In this document: in pieces, positions 8,592-16,835 of the stretch | Layout: every line of letters starts with the position of its first letter | How positions within the stretch are numbered: position 1 is the first letter of the stretch | From: Versatilivorator sp963663845 | GTDB taxonomy: Bacteria; Acidobacteriota; Terriglobia; Versatilivoradales; Versatilivoraceae | Reading direction: 5' to 3' | Length of the DNA: 64,000 bases | Assembly (NCBI GenBank): GCA_963663845.2 | Contig: OY760650.2 | Span: forward strand, 4,526,001 to 4,590,000 | Translations under genes and position numbers: made by a program | Notes under the pieces: generated by a model | Databases searched by the model: none | Told to the model about the DNA's origin: nothing | What the model saw: the letters and a program-made list of their open reading frames with translations, nothing else

Positions 8592-9389
8592 TCACCCCAC
8601 CAGCTTGAAAGTCCGATTCCAGCGGGTCTTGCGAAAAAAGTTCAAGACGACATCCGCGAACCGACCGGTTCGGTCCGAAAGCGAATCGTGCAGGTGTTGC
8701 CTGGGCCCCGTCTCGAACGACCAATAGATGATGAAGGCTCTGCCCACGATGTTCTTTCGAGGCACGAATCCCCAATATCGACTGTCGGCGCTGTTGTCCC
8801 GGTTGTCGCCCATGGCGAAGTACCGCCCGGGCGGGACCACCACGTCCCGGCCATCGGTAAATTCCTTGAAATAGCGGTAGGCCAGGTGAATGTCGCGGGC
8901 CTGATTGTAGTCGGCGAAGCGATTGATCTGGTCCTCGCCAAGCGGAAAGGTGTCTCTGATTTCCACGTCGTTGCGTCCCGGACGCTTATGGAACACATAG
9001 GGCTCGGCCACGTGCTCGCCGTTCCGGTACAACCGCTGGTTCTCCATGCGGATGCGATCTCCCGGCAGCCCGATGGCTCGCTTGACGTAATGCTTGGAGG
9101 GATCTTCCGGGTAGCGGAAGACAATGACGTCGCCGCGCTTCACCTGCTGGAACGGAAGCAGCGGCTTCAGCCATCCCCCCGGATGGCCATAGACGAACTT
9201 GTTGACCAGAAGGTGGTCTCCGACCAGCAGATTGTCCTCCATGGAGGGAGTGGGAATCTTGAATGCCTGGACCACGAAGGTGGTTCCGAAAAGCGCCAGA
9301 ACGATGGTCACCACGAAACTTTCGAAGTATTCGCGCAGGGTCGATTGCCTGGGCGGGTGTTCGGCGTTATTTGAATTCACGTTTTCCAC
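8592..9389 (-). CDS. lepB: Signal peptidase I
   Basis: 265 residues; cleaves signal peptides from exported proteins at the outer face of the inner membrane. A single membrane segment (FVVTIVLALFGTTFVVQAF, about 25-43) precedes the nucleophile Ser49 in IPTPSMEDNLL. The general-base Lys103 lies in YVKRAIGLPGD, and the conserved GDNRDNSADSRYWGFV box follows. It overlaps the end of rnc by 13 bp, so the two are co-transcribed. Confidence 0.95.
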   Translation of the reverse strand: MENVNSNNAEHPPRQSTLREYFESFVVTIVLALFGTTFVVQAFKIPTPSMEDNLLVGDHLLVNKFVYGHPGGWLKPLLPFQQVKRGDVIVFRYPEDPSKHYVKRAIGLPGDRIRMENQRLYRNGEHVAEPYVFHKRPGRNDVEIRDTFPLGEDQINRFADYNQARDIHLAYRYFKEFTDGRDVVVPPGRYFAMGDNRDNSADSRYWGFVPRKNIVGRAFIIYWSFETGPRQHLHDSLSDRTGRFADVVLNFFRKTRWNRTFKLVG

Positions 9390-10087
9390 GAAACCTGTCG
9401 CTCCACTCTTTCCAGGGCCTGGCGGGCCGCGTCCTGCTCCGCGCTCTTCTTGGTCCTGCCCTGGCCGCGAGCCGTCGGCTCGCCCCCGATGGTCAATCGC
9501 ACGGAAAACCGTCGTTGATGACTGGGACCGGACTCGTCGATGATCGAGTATTCGGGCGGCGCCTCGCGGAGCGAGTGCAACCTCTCCTGCAGCCTGGACT
9601 TGAAGTCGCGGGAAACGAAGCGCCCCGACCGGATGTCCCCCAAATCCTCTTCCAACTGCTTCAGGACAAACCGGCGGGCTGCGTCCATCCCTCCATCCAG
9701 GTACACCGCCGCCACCAGGGCCTCGGTCGCATCCACCAGCACAGCCCGTTTCTTGCGTCCGCCGCTTTTCTCTGCGCCCTTTCCCAATTTCAGGAATCGA
9801 CCCAGCTCGAGGCTGGAGGCCGTGCGAAACAAACTGCTGGAACTGACCAGTTGGGCTCTGAGCTTGGAAAGTCGACCCTCGGAGAAATCGGGGTGATTCA
9901 CCAGCAGATATTCGCCAACCACGAAGCCTATGATGGTATCTCCCAGGAACTCCAACTGCTCGTTGTCACCCTGCTCGACCGGGCATTCATTGGCATAAGA
10001 GCTGTGGGTCAAGGCTCTGACCAGCAGGGACCGATCCTTGAATTCGTACTCGATTCGCTCCTCCAGGTTCTCGATCCCGTATTCCAT
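9377..10087 (-). CDS. rnc: Ribonuclease III
   Basis: 236 residues; cuts double-stranded RNA in rRNA maturation and regulation. The signature NEQLEFLGDTIIGFV is present (commonly NERLEFLGDAVL), with the distal acidic metal site in DATEALVAAVYLDGG. A C-terminal double-stranded-RNA-binding domain (FKSRLQERLHSLREAPPEY to QDAARQALE) completes the normal architecture. It lies 18 bp after the upstream TPR gene and overlaps lepB. Confidence 0.95.
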   Translation of the reverse strand: MEYGIENLEERIEYEFKDRSLLVRALTHSSYANECPVEQGDNEQLEFLGDTIIGFVVGEYLLVNHPDFSEGRLSKLRAQLVSSSSLFRTASSLELGRFLKLGKGAEKSGGRKKRAVLVDATEALVAAVYLDGGMDAARRFVLKQLEEDLGDIRSGRFVSRDFKSRLQERLHSLREAPPEYSIIDESGPSHQRRFSVRLTIGGEPTARGQGRTKKSAEQDAARQALERVERQVSWKT

Positions 10088-10105
10088 GGCCGGAATGACT
10101 CTACC

Positions 10106-11611
10106 TCACTTGGGTTCGAAGGGTTCCAGCAATCCACTGCGGGCAATGGCCTGGGCGCCCCGGGTATCGTCGCCCAGGGAAACGGCGGCCCGGTACTGCA
10201 GTATGGCCTCCTCCCTGTCGTCGTCCAGATCAAAGAGTCTTCCCAGATAGATGTACGCCCATACCTTGACCGAGTCCGGACAGGTTTCCGAGGCCACCGT
10301 TCTGCCGAAGTAGTCCCTGGCCGCGTTCTTGTCACCGCGGCTGACGGCCACGATGCCCAATCCGTACAAGGCCTCGCCGTTACGGGAGTCGTGCCGGTCC
10401 AACACCAGGTTGAACAGCTCGGCGGCCCGCTCCAACTCGTCGCTTCCCAGGCTGGACCCGGCCTGGCGAATGAGGCGCTCCACTTCCGTCAGCCGCTTGG
10501 CCGGCGCCGTCTCCGCGGGAGTCGAACTGACAGCCGCTTGCCGGGCTGTCCGCACCGCGGCGATGTCGATTCCCGAGAGTAGCGTTCGGTAGTAGAGTTG
10601 AAATCCTTCGAATTCCTTCTCGAACCGTTGCAGGGCAGCGAAAAAATGGGGAGACAGCAGAGCTCCCGAGCGAACGGCCTCGTTCAAGGATGCTTCGGCC
10701 TCCTCCGGCTCCAAGCGATCGAGCCTCATCTCCACCGCCTTGATGAGGCTTTCGGTAACCATCTCCTGCACCCCTTGCACGGCGGTCTCCGCATGCTCGC
10801 TCCCGGCCGGCATGATCTCGGTCAGAGCCTTTCTCTCCTCAACGGGCAGAGGATATCTGGCGGCAAAGGGATCCAGCAAAAAATGCAGGAACTGGTGGCG
10901 AATTTCCGAAATCTTGGGGGACGTGGATGGGCTGAAGAGAAAATAGTAGCTGCTTTGATAGGTTCGTGCATTGAAAGTATTGCGGGGAACCAGATAGTCA
11001 GGGACGAGCACCAATTGCCGCCCTCGATAGACGCCCGACCGCATCCTGAGATATCCCTCGGTGGTCATGATCATCCGATTGATCGATGGGCGGTAATCCA
11101 GGACGGCGCGGTCATGAAGATGCTTGTACCGGCTCCAGACCGATTCAACTCTCGCCTGGGCGTAGAACTCCCGCAGCAGACTCGTCAGTCCGGCCACCGA
11201 ACCGGCGTCGGGAGGCATCTGAACCGGCGCCAGCAGGGGCTTGAAGTCGGGAGGGCCGTCGATGACGAACGCCAGCGAAATATACTTGGTCAGTTCCTTT
11301 TGCGGATCGTCTCCTCGGCGATGGGAGTCGTAAAAACGGCTCAACCGTGCTTTCAGGTCAGTGGGCAGACTTCGGAATTCCCGGGCGATGGGGAGGCCGG
11401 CCGGATGGAGCAGGAGCGAGCCCTCATCGAATCCGGCGGCCCGCAGTGCTCCCAGAACGGTAAACACCCGAATATCGGGCTGAATCAGAATCGAGGGTAT
11501 TTGGGCCTGGCCCCGGAAACCGGATGCCAGCAGCAGGATCAGCATTCCGAAGATGCGAACCCCGCCTGCAAGCATTGGGGATGGAAGACTGGAAAACAAA
11601 TGGCCTTTCAT
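10106..11611 (-). CDS. Exported tetratricopeptide protein of unknown function
   Basis: 501 residues with a signal peptide (GMLILLLASGFRGQAQ; the hydrophobic stretch begins about residue 20). The middle is unrecognised and the C-terminus has tetratricopeptide-like helices (AAELFNLVLDRHDSRNGEAL, GIVAVSRGDKNAARDYFG, YIYLGRLFDLDDDREEAILQ). It lies between thiL and rnc on the same strand. Its start codon falls inside a sequence that resembles an R1 element end (11585-11645). An internal ATG at 11575 would give a shorter signal peptide and is a possible alternative start. Confidence 0.6.
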   Translation of the reverse strand: MKGHLFSSLPSPMLAGGVRIFGMLILLLASGFRGQAQIPSILIQPDIRVFTVLGALRAAGFDEGSLLLHPAGLPIAREFRSLPTDLKARLSRFYDSHRRGDDPQKELTKYISLAFVIDGPPDFKPLLAPVQMPPDAGSVAGLTSLLREFYAQARVESVWSRYKHLHDRAVLDYRPSINRMIMTTEGYLRMRSGVYRGRQLVLVPDYLVPRNTFNARTYQSSYYFLFSPSTSPKISEIRHQFLHFLLDPFAARYPLPVEERKALTEIMPAGSEHAETAVQGVQEMVTESLIKAVEMRLDRLEPEEAEASLNEAVRSGALLSPHFFAALQRFEKEFEGFQLYYRTLLSGIDIAAVRTARQAAVSSTPAETAPAKRLTEVERLIRQAGSSLGSDELERAAELFNLVLDRHDSRNGEALYGLGIVAVSRGDKNAARDYFGRTVASETCPDSVKVWAYIYLGRLFDLDDDREEAILQYRAAVSLGDDTRGAQAIARSGLLEPFEPK

Positions 11612-11645
11612 ACTGAATCCAGCGACCTGGAGAGAGTTGCGGGTT
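11585..11645 (-). repeat. Diverged R1 end containing the start codon of the downstream gene
   Basis: CCAGCGACCTGGAGAGAGTT then GCGGGTT (11619-11645) matches the R1 end CCAGCGACCTGGTGAGAAAT then GCGGGCT. The adjoining CCTTTCATACTGAATCC also matches the inner part of copy E (CTTTCATTTTGAATCC). Read on the minus strand, ATGAAAGGCC is the start of the TPR gene; copy E has ATGAAAGACT at the equivalent place. Confidence 0.55.
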
Positions 11646-11650
11646 TGGAC

Positions 11651-12661
11651 CTACTGTCGAAAATGGTCGAATCCGCCGGGCGAAAGAGGTCTCAGACTTC
11701 CCCGTTCCCGAATCCGGCAGGCCCCGGGCTCATCGGTAATGCAGCCGATCTCGTGAATTCCCAGGCCGTGCAGCCGGCCGGGAACCTGGCGCCGTCTTCC
11801 GCGCGGCACGGTGAACAGGAGCTCGTAATCCTCGCCGCCATTCAACCCATAGTCTAGCAGGGGCCGTTCCACCCAGGAACCGACTTGGGGGCTCATTTCG
11901 GGCAAGGGTATGCGGTCTGCTTCAATGACGGCGCCCACTCGACTCGCCTGGCAAAGGTGGTGAAGGTCGGTAGAGAGCCCGTCACTCAAGTCGATCAGAG
12001 CGGAAGCGCAGCCGTTGGCAGCCAGCCAGCAGCCAACTTGATTTCTGGGTGTCGGCCGCAAATGCCTTCCCGCCAGGCGCGGATAGTAACGGGCCCGCCT
12101 GGGAAACCGCCGAAGCAACTCCAGTCCCATGGCCGAGCCTCCCAGCTCCCCGGTGACAAAAAGGCAGTCTCCGGGACGGGCATTGCCTCGAGTGCGCACC
12201 TGCTCCGATTTCACTTCTCCCAACACGGTCACGTCCAGGAACAGGGACCCCGGAGACGCGCACAGGTCTCCCCCCAGCAGAACGGCTCCGCTGAGCTCGG
12301 CCAACTTCAACATGCCTCGATAGACCCGGGTCACGAAGCCTGGCGCCGTTTCCTTGGGAAACGCCAACGAAGTGGTGAATCCCAAGGGCCTGCCGCCCAT
12401 GGCGGCGATGTCGCTCAGATTGACGGCCAGCGCCTTCCAACCCAGATCCTCCGGTCGAAAGTAGTCCAGATCGAAATGGATTCCCTCGACAAGGGCATCG
12501 GTCGAAACCAGCAGCAGGTGCCCCGAGGAGGGGACCAGGGCGGCGGCATCGTCGCCAAACGGGATGCAAACCCTTTCCGATGGCGGAAGAACCTGGCGGG
12601 CGAGGCGGTGAATGCGTTCGATCAGCCTGGCTTCACCCCGAGCGGAGGACCGGACCGCCAT
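11651..12661 (-). CDS. thiL: Thiamine-monophosphate kinase
   Basis: 336 residues from MAVRSSARGE. Phosphorylates thiamine monophosphate to the diphosphate cofactor using ATP. Family motifs are present: FGDDAAALVP near the N-terminus, STDALVEGIHFD, KALAVNLSDIAAMGGRP, ALIDLSDGLSTDL and the C-terminal LNGGEDYELLF. The longer frame adds 15 residues without similarity, so the ATG at 12661 is preferred. It heads the run thiL-TPR-rnc-lepB. The TPP made here is needed by the E1 subunits encoded at 20.8-22.8 kb. Confidence 0.93.
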   Translation of the reverse strand: MAVRSSARGEARLIERIHRLARQVLPPSERVCIPFGDDAAALVPSSGHLLLVSTDALVEGIHFDLDYFRPEDLGWKALAVNLSDIAAMGGRPLGFTTSLAFPKETAPGFVTRVYRGMLKLAELSGAVLLGGDLCASPGSLFLDVTVLGEVKSEQVRTRGNARPGDCLFVTGELGGSAMGLELLRRFPRRARYYPRLAGRHLRPTPRNQVGCWLAANGCASALIDLSDGLSTDLHHLCQASRVGAVIEADRIPLPEMSPQVGSWVERPLLDYGLNGGEDYELLFTVPRGRRRQVPGRLHGLGIHEIGCITDEPGACRIRERGSLRPLSPGGFDHFRQ

Positions 12662-12816
12662 GATCTTCAAGTTCCCTGGACCTGCCGGCGCTCCCCGGAG
12701 CCCCATGGCATGGGGGAACTCTTGATGCCGGCGGCGTCCCGCGGATGTTTCCGGGCATTGCGAAACAGGGTGGGGATCGTGGAAGGGTCCATTGCCTTGC
12801 TGCCGTCCCAGGTCAG

Positions 12817-13281
12817 TCAGTCCGTTCTCTCGACTCTGAGCAGTTCTCGAAGCTCCGCCATGAACTCCTTGATGTCCTTGAAGTCCAGGTACACCGAGGC
12901 ATATCGCACATAGGCCACCTTGTCGAGCCGACGCAATCGCTCCATCAACATTTCCCCGATCTGAGCGGTTGGTCTCTCGCGGTCGCCGGATTCGTGAACA
13001 AAGGACTCGACCTCATTCACGATGGATTCCAGTTGGTTCATGCTCACGGGACGCTTCTCGCAGGCCTTCAGCAGGCCCACCCTCAGCTTCTGCGGATCGA
13101 ACCTCTCCCGAGACCCGTCCTTCTTGACCACCAGATAGGGAATCTCGTCGATTCTTTCGTAGCTGGTGAACCTGCGCCCGCAACCGGCACACTGGCGGCG
13201 GCGGCGGATGGCCTCCCCTTCCCTGCTCTCCCGGGAATCGACGACCTTGTCTTCAAGGTGGCTGCAATAGGGACACTTCAT
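12817..13281 (-). CDS. nrdR: Transcriptional repressor NrdR
   Basis: 154 residues starting MKCPYCSH. The zinc ribbon (CPYC ... CAGC) and ATP-cone domain (VVKKDGSRERFDPQKLRVGL) have the normal layout and length. NrdR represses ribonucleotide reductase genes when dATP is high; no nrd genes or NrdR boxes were seen here. The frame extends to 13308, but the family always starts at the zinc ribbon. It points away from the sigma-factor unit. Confidence 0.95.
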   Translation of the reverse strand: MKCPYCSHLEDKVVDSRESREGEAIRRRRQCAGCGRRFTSYERIDEIPYLVVKKDGSRERFDPQKLRVGLLKACEKRPVSMNQLESIVNEVESFVHESGDRERPTAQIGEMLMERLRRLDKVAYVRYASVYLDFKDIKEFMAELRELLRVERTD

Positions 13282-13558
13282 ATCGTTGGGTCGGAAGCCG
13301 CCGGCCAATCCGGGTCAACCCGGGAGTCACCACCCCGGACTCCGGGAAAAGTCGCGACTAACCCTACACAGAAAGCCCTCCCCAGTCAAGGAGCTGAACG
13401 GCTTAACCGTTGATGTGTCGAAGTTTAACCGATGGTGCTCCGGACAGGCGCCGATGGGCTGGGCGGCCGATCCAACTCGGGCCACGGGATGCGGACTCGA
13501 CCGTCCTGAACCACCGCTGAGGGCCTTCTTCCACGGCGGGACAGGCTCCTTTCAGAGG

Positions 13559-13587
13559 TTGACACCTTCCCAACCATTCGCTATTTT
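13559..13587 (+). promoter_or_regulatory. Predicted sigma70-type promoter for the ECF sigma unit
   Basis: TTGACA (13559-13564), 17-bp spacer, TATTTT (13582-13587). It lies 140 bp before the sigma-factor ATG. The gap 13282-13726 otherwise shows no gene or repeat that I can support. Confidence 0.5.
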
Positions 13588-13726
13588 CGACCCTCAGACG
13601 GACACCATTGGCCCTTGTGGATGTGATAAGTCATTTGCAGATAACAACTTTTGGGATCTCTCCGGTCGCCAGCCCGGACCCGTTCACCACCGGTGCGGCT
13701 GTCCCCGGGCTCGCAGGTTCTCACCC

Positions 13727-14311
13727 ATGACCGAATCTCAAGCCATCGCTGGATGCGTCGCCGGCGACCCACGGGCGTTCGAGGTGCTGTACAACATGCA
13801 CAAGCGACGGGTCTACTCGCTCTGCTTGAGGATGGTGCGCAATCCGGCGGAGGCGGAGGACCTGAGCCAGGAAGCCTTCATGCAACTCTTCCGGAAGATC
13901 GGCACCTTCCGGGGAGACTCGGCCTTCTCGACCTGGATGCATCGGCTGACCGTCAATATCATCCTGATGCGCATCAGAAAGAAGGGGCTGGACCAGGTCT
14001 CGCTGGATCAGGATCGCGACGACGGGCAGGATCTCCCCCCAAGGGAATATGGATCCGAGGATATCGACCTGTTGGGACTGGTGGATCGGATCACCCTGGA
14101 AAGGGCGATCGCGGCGCTGCCCAAAGGGTATCGGACCGTCTTCGTCCTGCACGACGTTGAAGGATACGAACACAACGAAATTGCCCGAATCATGGGTTGT
14201 TCGGTCGGGAACTCCAAGTCCCAGCTCTTCAAGGCTCGGCTCAAGCTCAGGTCCATCCTGTTGGACAAGAAGCCGAAATCGAAAAAAAAACAGCTGGAGG
14301 CATCGCCATAG
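13727..14311 (+). CDS. RNA polymerase ECF sigma factor (RpoE-like)
   Basis: 194 residues. Region 2 is clear (FEVLYNMHKRRVYSLCLRMV, AEDLSQEAFMQLFRKIGTFR, STWMHRLTVNIILMRIRK), as is region 4 with a helix-turn-helix (LPKGYRTVFVLHDVEGYEHN, IARIMGCSVGNSKSQLFKAR). It directs RNA polymerase to extracytoplasmic-response promoters. The next gene encodes a zinc-finger anti-sigma-like membrane protein, the usual partner. The ATG at 13727 fits the family start; the longer open frame upstream has no similarity. Confidence 0.92.
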   Translation: MTESQAIAGCVAGDPRAFEVLYNMHKRRVYSLCLRMVRNPAEAEDLSQEAFMQLFRKIGTFRGDSAFSTWMHRLTVNIILMRIRKKGLDQVSLDQDRDDGQDLPPREYGSEDIDLLGLVDRITLERAIAALPKGYRTVFVLHDVEGYEHNEIARIMGCSVGNSKSQLFKARLKLRSILLDKKPKSKKKQLEASP

Positions 14312-14381
14312 TGATTTTTGGTATCTAACCTTTCGGAGTTTGGAATTTTGCGCTTCAGGCGGGTTGGTCGAGGACAATTTC

Positions 14382-15071
14382 ATGATCGATTGTGCTGATG
14401 TAAAAGAAGATGTCTCATTGTGGATGGATGGAGAACTGGATCCCTCGCGGGCCGAGGCGGTTGAGAAACATCTCGAGTGCTGCGCCGGGTGCGCCGCTTT
14501 CCATCAGGATCTGAAATCCATCCGCCAAGGCGTGGAAGGATTGGAGCCGCTGGACCCACCCGAGCACCTCTGGACCCACCTCCGATTCCAGCTCGAAGCC
14601 GAAGGGCTCATTCGCTCCAAGCCCAGGGAATCCTTCTGGGCCGCGCTTCTGCCCAAGCGTTTGCCTGACTTGAATCCCGCCTGGAGCGGTGCTATATTGG
14701 CCTTGTTGGTCGGCATCGGGTCGCTGCTGGTCTACGATTCGACGACCCGCTCGCCGGTGGTTCCGGTTCCCGCGGTTTCGACCTCCCACCAGGAGGCCGT
14801 TCTCGAGGAACTCCGAAAGGCGGAGGCGAATTACCGCGCCGCCATCGAGGCGCTCAGCGCAAGCTCCCGCAAGAAGCTCGAGAGCCTGGATCCGGTTCTG
14901 GCGCAGGTGTTTCACGACAACCTGGCGACCATGGACACCACCCTGAACGAGTGCAAGCGGGCGGTGGAAAGCAGCCCGGAAAACCCGTTGGCCCACCGGT
15001 ACCTCCTGGCCGCCTATCAAAAGAAAGTCGAGTTGATGCACACCATCGTGACCTCGGATTCATTGTTATAA
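14382..15071 (+). CDS. Putative anti-sigma factor with zf-HC2 domain and one membrane helix
   Basis: 229 residues. The N-terminus carries the HxxxCxxC zinc finger typical of anti-sigma factors (His30, Cys34, Cys37 in KHLECCAGC). A membrane helix (GAILALLVGIGSLLVY) follows, then a helical, possibly periplasmic C-terminal region. GAGG stands about 9 bases before the ATG. Position directly after the sigma gene and topology support sequestration of that sigma factor at the membrane; the inducing signal is unknown. Confidence 0.78.
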   Translation: MIDCADVKEDVSLWMDGELDPSRAEAVEKHLECCAGCAAFHQDLKSIRQGVEGLEPLDPPEHLWTHLRFQLEAEGLIRSKPRESFWAALLPKRLPDLNPAWSGAILALLVGIGSLLVYDSTTRSPVVPVPAVSTSHQEAVLEELRKAEANYRAAIEALSASSRKKLESLDPVLAQVFHDNLATMDTTLNECKRAVESSPENPLAHRYLLAAYQKKVELMHTIVTSDSLL

Positions 15072-15080
15072 CTCCTGAAC

Positions 15081-15974
15081 ATGAGAGGTGTTGCAACCAC
15101 GATCATGACCCACCGCCAAACTCTTCTGACCGTGTCGACCGCTCTGATGCTGGCAATTCCCGCGACCTCGGCCCCGCATGACCATCGCGAGGAAAAGATC
15201 TTCAACGTCGGGGACTCGCCCACCATCATCGTTGTGAACTATTCCGGCTTGATCTCGGTGGAGGGCGGCAAGAACAAGGTGGTGACGGTGATCGGGATGA
15301 GGCGTTCGGAGAACGTCGAAATCGATACCGAAGTCGGACCCAACCGGGTGCGGATCACCAGCCACGTGATGGACGAGCTGGCCACCGCCGAAAACACGGT
15401 GGTGGACTATGAGCTCTACGTTCCGGAACGCTCGAATCTGGAGATTCGGTCCAACATGGGCGTGGTGACGGTACACAACATTCGAGGCCAGGTAAGCGTG
15501 GACGTGGTTGAGGCAGAGGTCAAGGTGGCCGGGGTCGAGGGTTACGTCAACGCCTCCTCGATCGGGCGGAAGGCAGTGCAGGTCACCCAATCCAAGGGAA
15601 CCATTCACGCCACCACGGTGACAGGAGACATTGTGCTGGACCAGTTGGAAAGCGACAATGTCAAGGTGAACTCGACTCTAGGCAACATCACCTACAAAGG
15701 GGATTTCATGGGGGGAGGCTCCTACAATCTTTCCAGTACCGACGGTCAGATTTCGGTCATCTGCGACGAGGAAGCCTCGGTGGAGTGGGAAGCCCGCACC
15801 GTCAAGGGAAGCATCAAGACCAACCTCCCCATCAAGTCCAAGCAACACCGACGGCTGTGGCGTGACCGCCATTCGCTATTGGGCACCCTGAACGAAGGAG
15901 CGGCGACCGTGCACCTGTCCACCTTCAGCGGCCCGATCCAGATCAAGCGCCAGTCTTCAGAAGAAGAGTTCTAG
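15081..15974 (+). CDS. Exported DUF4097-type beta-repeat protein
   Basis: 297 residues with a signal peptide (LLTVSTALMLAIPATSA) and then a long series of short beta repeats (LEIRSNMGVVTVHNIRGQVS, VKVAGVEGYVNASSIG, TVTGDIVLDQLESDNVKVNS, LSSTDGQISVICD) that form a right-handed helix-like fold as in DUF4097. Such proteins often accompany ECF sigma and anti-sigma genes; function is unknown. It follows the anti-sigma gene by 9 bp. The TAG stop at 15972-15974 overlaps the first bases of R1 copy B. Confidence 0.75.
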   Translation: MRGVATTIMTHRQTLLTVSTALMLAIPATSAPHDHREEKIFNVGDSPTIIVVNYSGLISVEGGKNKVVTVIGMRRSENVEIDTEVGPNRVRITSHVMDELATAENTVVDYELYVPERSNLEIRSNMGVVTVHNIRGQVSVDVVEAEVKVAGVEGYVNASSIGRKAVQVTQSKGTIHATTVTGDIVLDQLESDNVKVNSTLGNITYKGDFMGGGSYNLSSTDGQISVICDEEASVEWEARTVKGSIKTNLPIKSKQHRRLWRDRHSLLGTLNEGAATVHLSTFSGPIQIKRQSSEEEF

Positions 15975-16218
15975 CCCGCATTTCTCACCAGGGGGCATGA
16001 TCATGGCGCAGTAATTTTTCCCTCAGCGCGTGCTCGTGAGTGAAGAGCGTAGCGGTTTCTACGGTCGAGCGAGCATGCGCGCGCTGAGGGAAAAAGGACA
16101 AGCCAGGGCATGTCCAGCGCCGTCTGTTGTCCGCAAGCCCTTTACACAAAGTCAATCAAGGTGCTGAAGACCATTGACTCTTGTCCTGCCTCCAGCGACC
16201 TGGTGAGAAATGCGGGCT
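15973..16218 (+). mobile_element. R1 element, copy B (246 bp)
   Basis: Perfect 20-bp terminal inverted repeats. The internal hairpin is perfect over 16 bp: TTTTTCCCTCAGCGCG at 16015-16030 pairs with 16080-16095. It is about 90% identical to copy A by eye, in the same orientation. The first AG of the element completes the TAG stop of the DUF4097 gene. Confidence 0.9.
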
Positions 16219-16259
16219 GACCCCTATTTCTCCAGCCCAGCCGAGATCCACTGAAGGCA

Positions 16260-16287
16260 AGCCCAAGCCCTCTTGGGCTATTTTTTT
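16260..16287 (+). terminator. Rho-independent terminator
   Basis: AGCCCAAG, loop CCCT, CTTGGGCT, then A and seven T residues. It would end transcription from the sigma/DUF4097 unit. The T tract stops only 5 bases before the aroK ATG at 16293. Confidence 0.85.
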
Positions 16288-16292
16288 GGAAT

Positions 16293-16835
16293 ATGGAAAG
16301 AGACCGTGTCTTTCTGGTCGGGTTCATGGGCTCAGGGAAGTCGACGGTAGGACCGTTGCTGGCCAAGCGCCTGGGATGGCCTTTCCTGGACCTGGACTCC
16401 CTGATCGAGGACTCCTTCGGTGGTCCCATCCACCGAATTTTCGCGCGGCGCGGCGAACCCTTCTTCCGCCGGATGGAGAGCGATGCGTTGAGGAAGCTGG
16501 GGAGATGGAAGAACTGCGTCGCGGCCCTGGGGGGCGGCGCATTCGTGGAACCCGGGAACCGTCTCCAAGTCAGCAGGCTGGGACTATCGGTATTTCTCGA
16601 CCTGTCCCTGGAGGGCGTGCTGGAGCGATGCCCCCCGGACGGCACCCGGCCGCTCCTGAAGGATCCGGCTTCGGTACAGGAGCTCTACTCCTCCCGTTTG
16701 CCCCTGTACCGGCTGAGTGATTTTGAGGTCGACGCCTCCTTGCCCCCTGATACAATAGTGAGCGCCATTCTGGAAAAAACCGGATTGCAGCCCGCGCCGA
16801 GACACATTGCGGTTCCTCCTGACCATGCCGGCTAG
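16293..16835 (+). CDS. aroK: Shikimate kinase
   Basis: 180 residues; phosphorylates shikimate at the 3-hydroxyl in chorismate synthesis. Walker A is GFMGSGKST (10-18), the shikimate site LDLDSLIE follows, then GGGAF and the arginine-containing lid RPLL. The start lies 5 bases after the U tract of a terminator hairpin and lacks a good Shine-Dalgarno, so a short or leaderless mRNA or another start is possible. The stop overlaps the next gene by 11 bp. Confidence 0.9.
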   Translation: MERDRVFLVGFMGSGKSTVGPLLAKRLGWPFLDLDSLIEDSFGGPIHRIFARRGEPFFRRMESDALRKLGRWKNCVAALGGGAFVEPGNRLQVSRLGLSVFLDLSLEGVLERCPPDGTRPLLKDPASVQELYSSRLPLYRLSDFEVDASLPPDTIVSAILEKTGLQPAPRHIAVPPDHAG

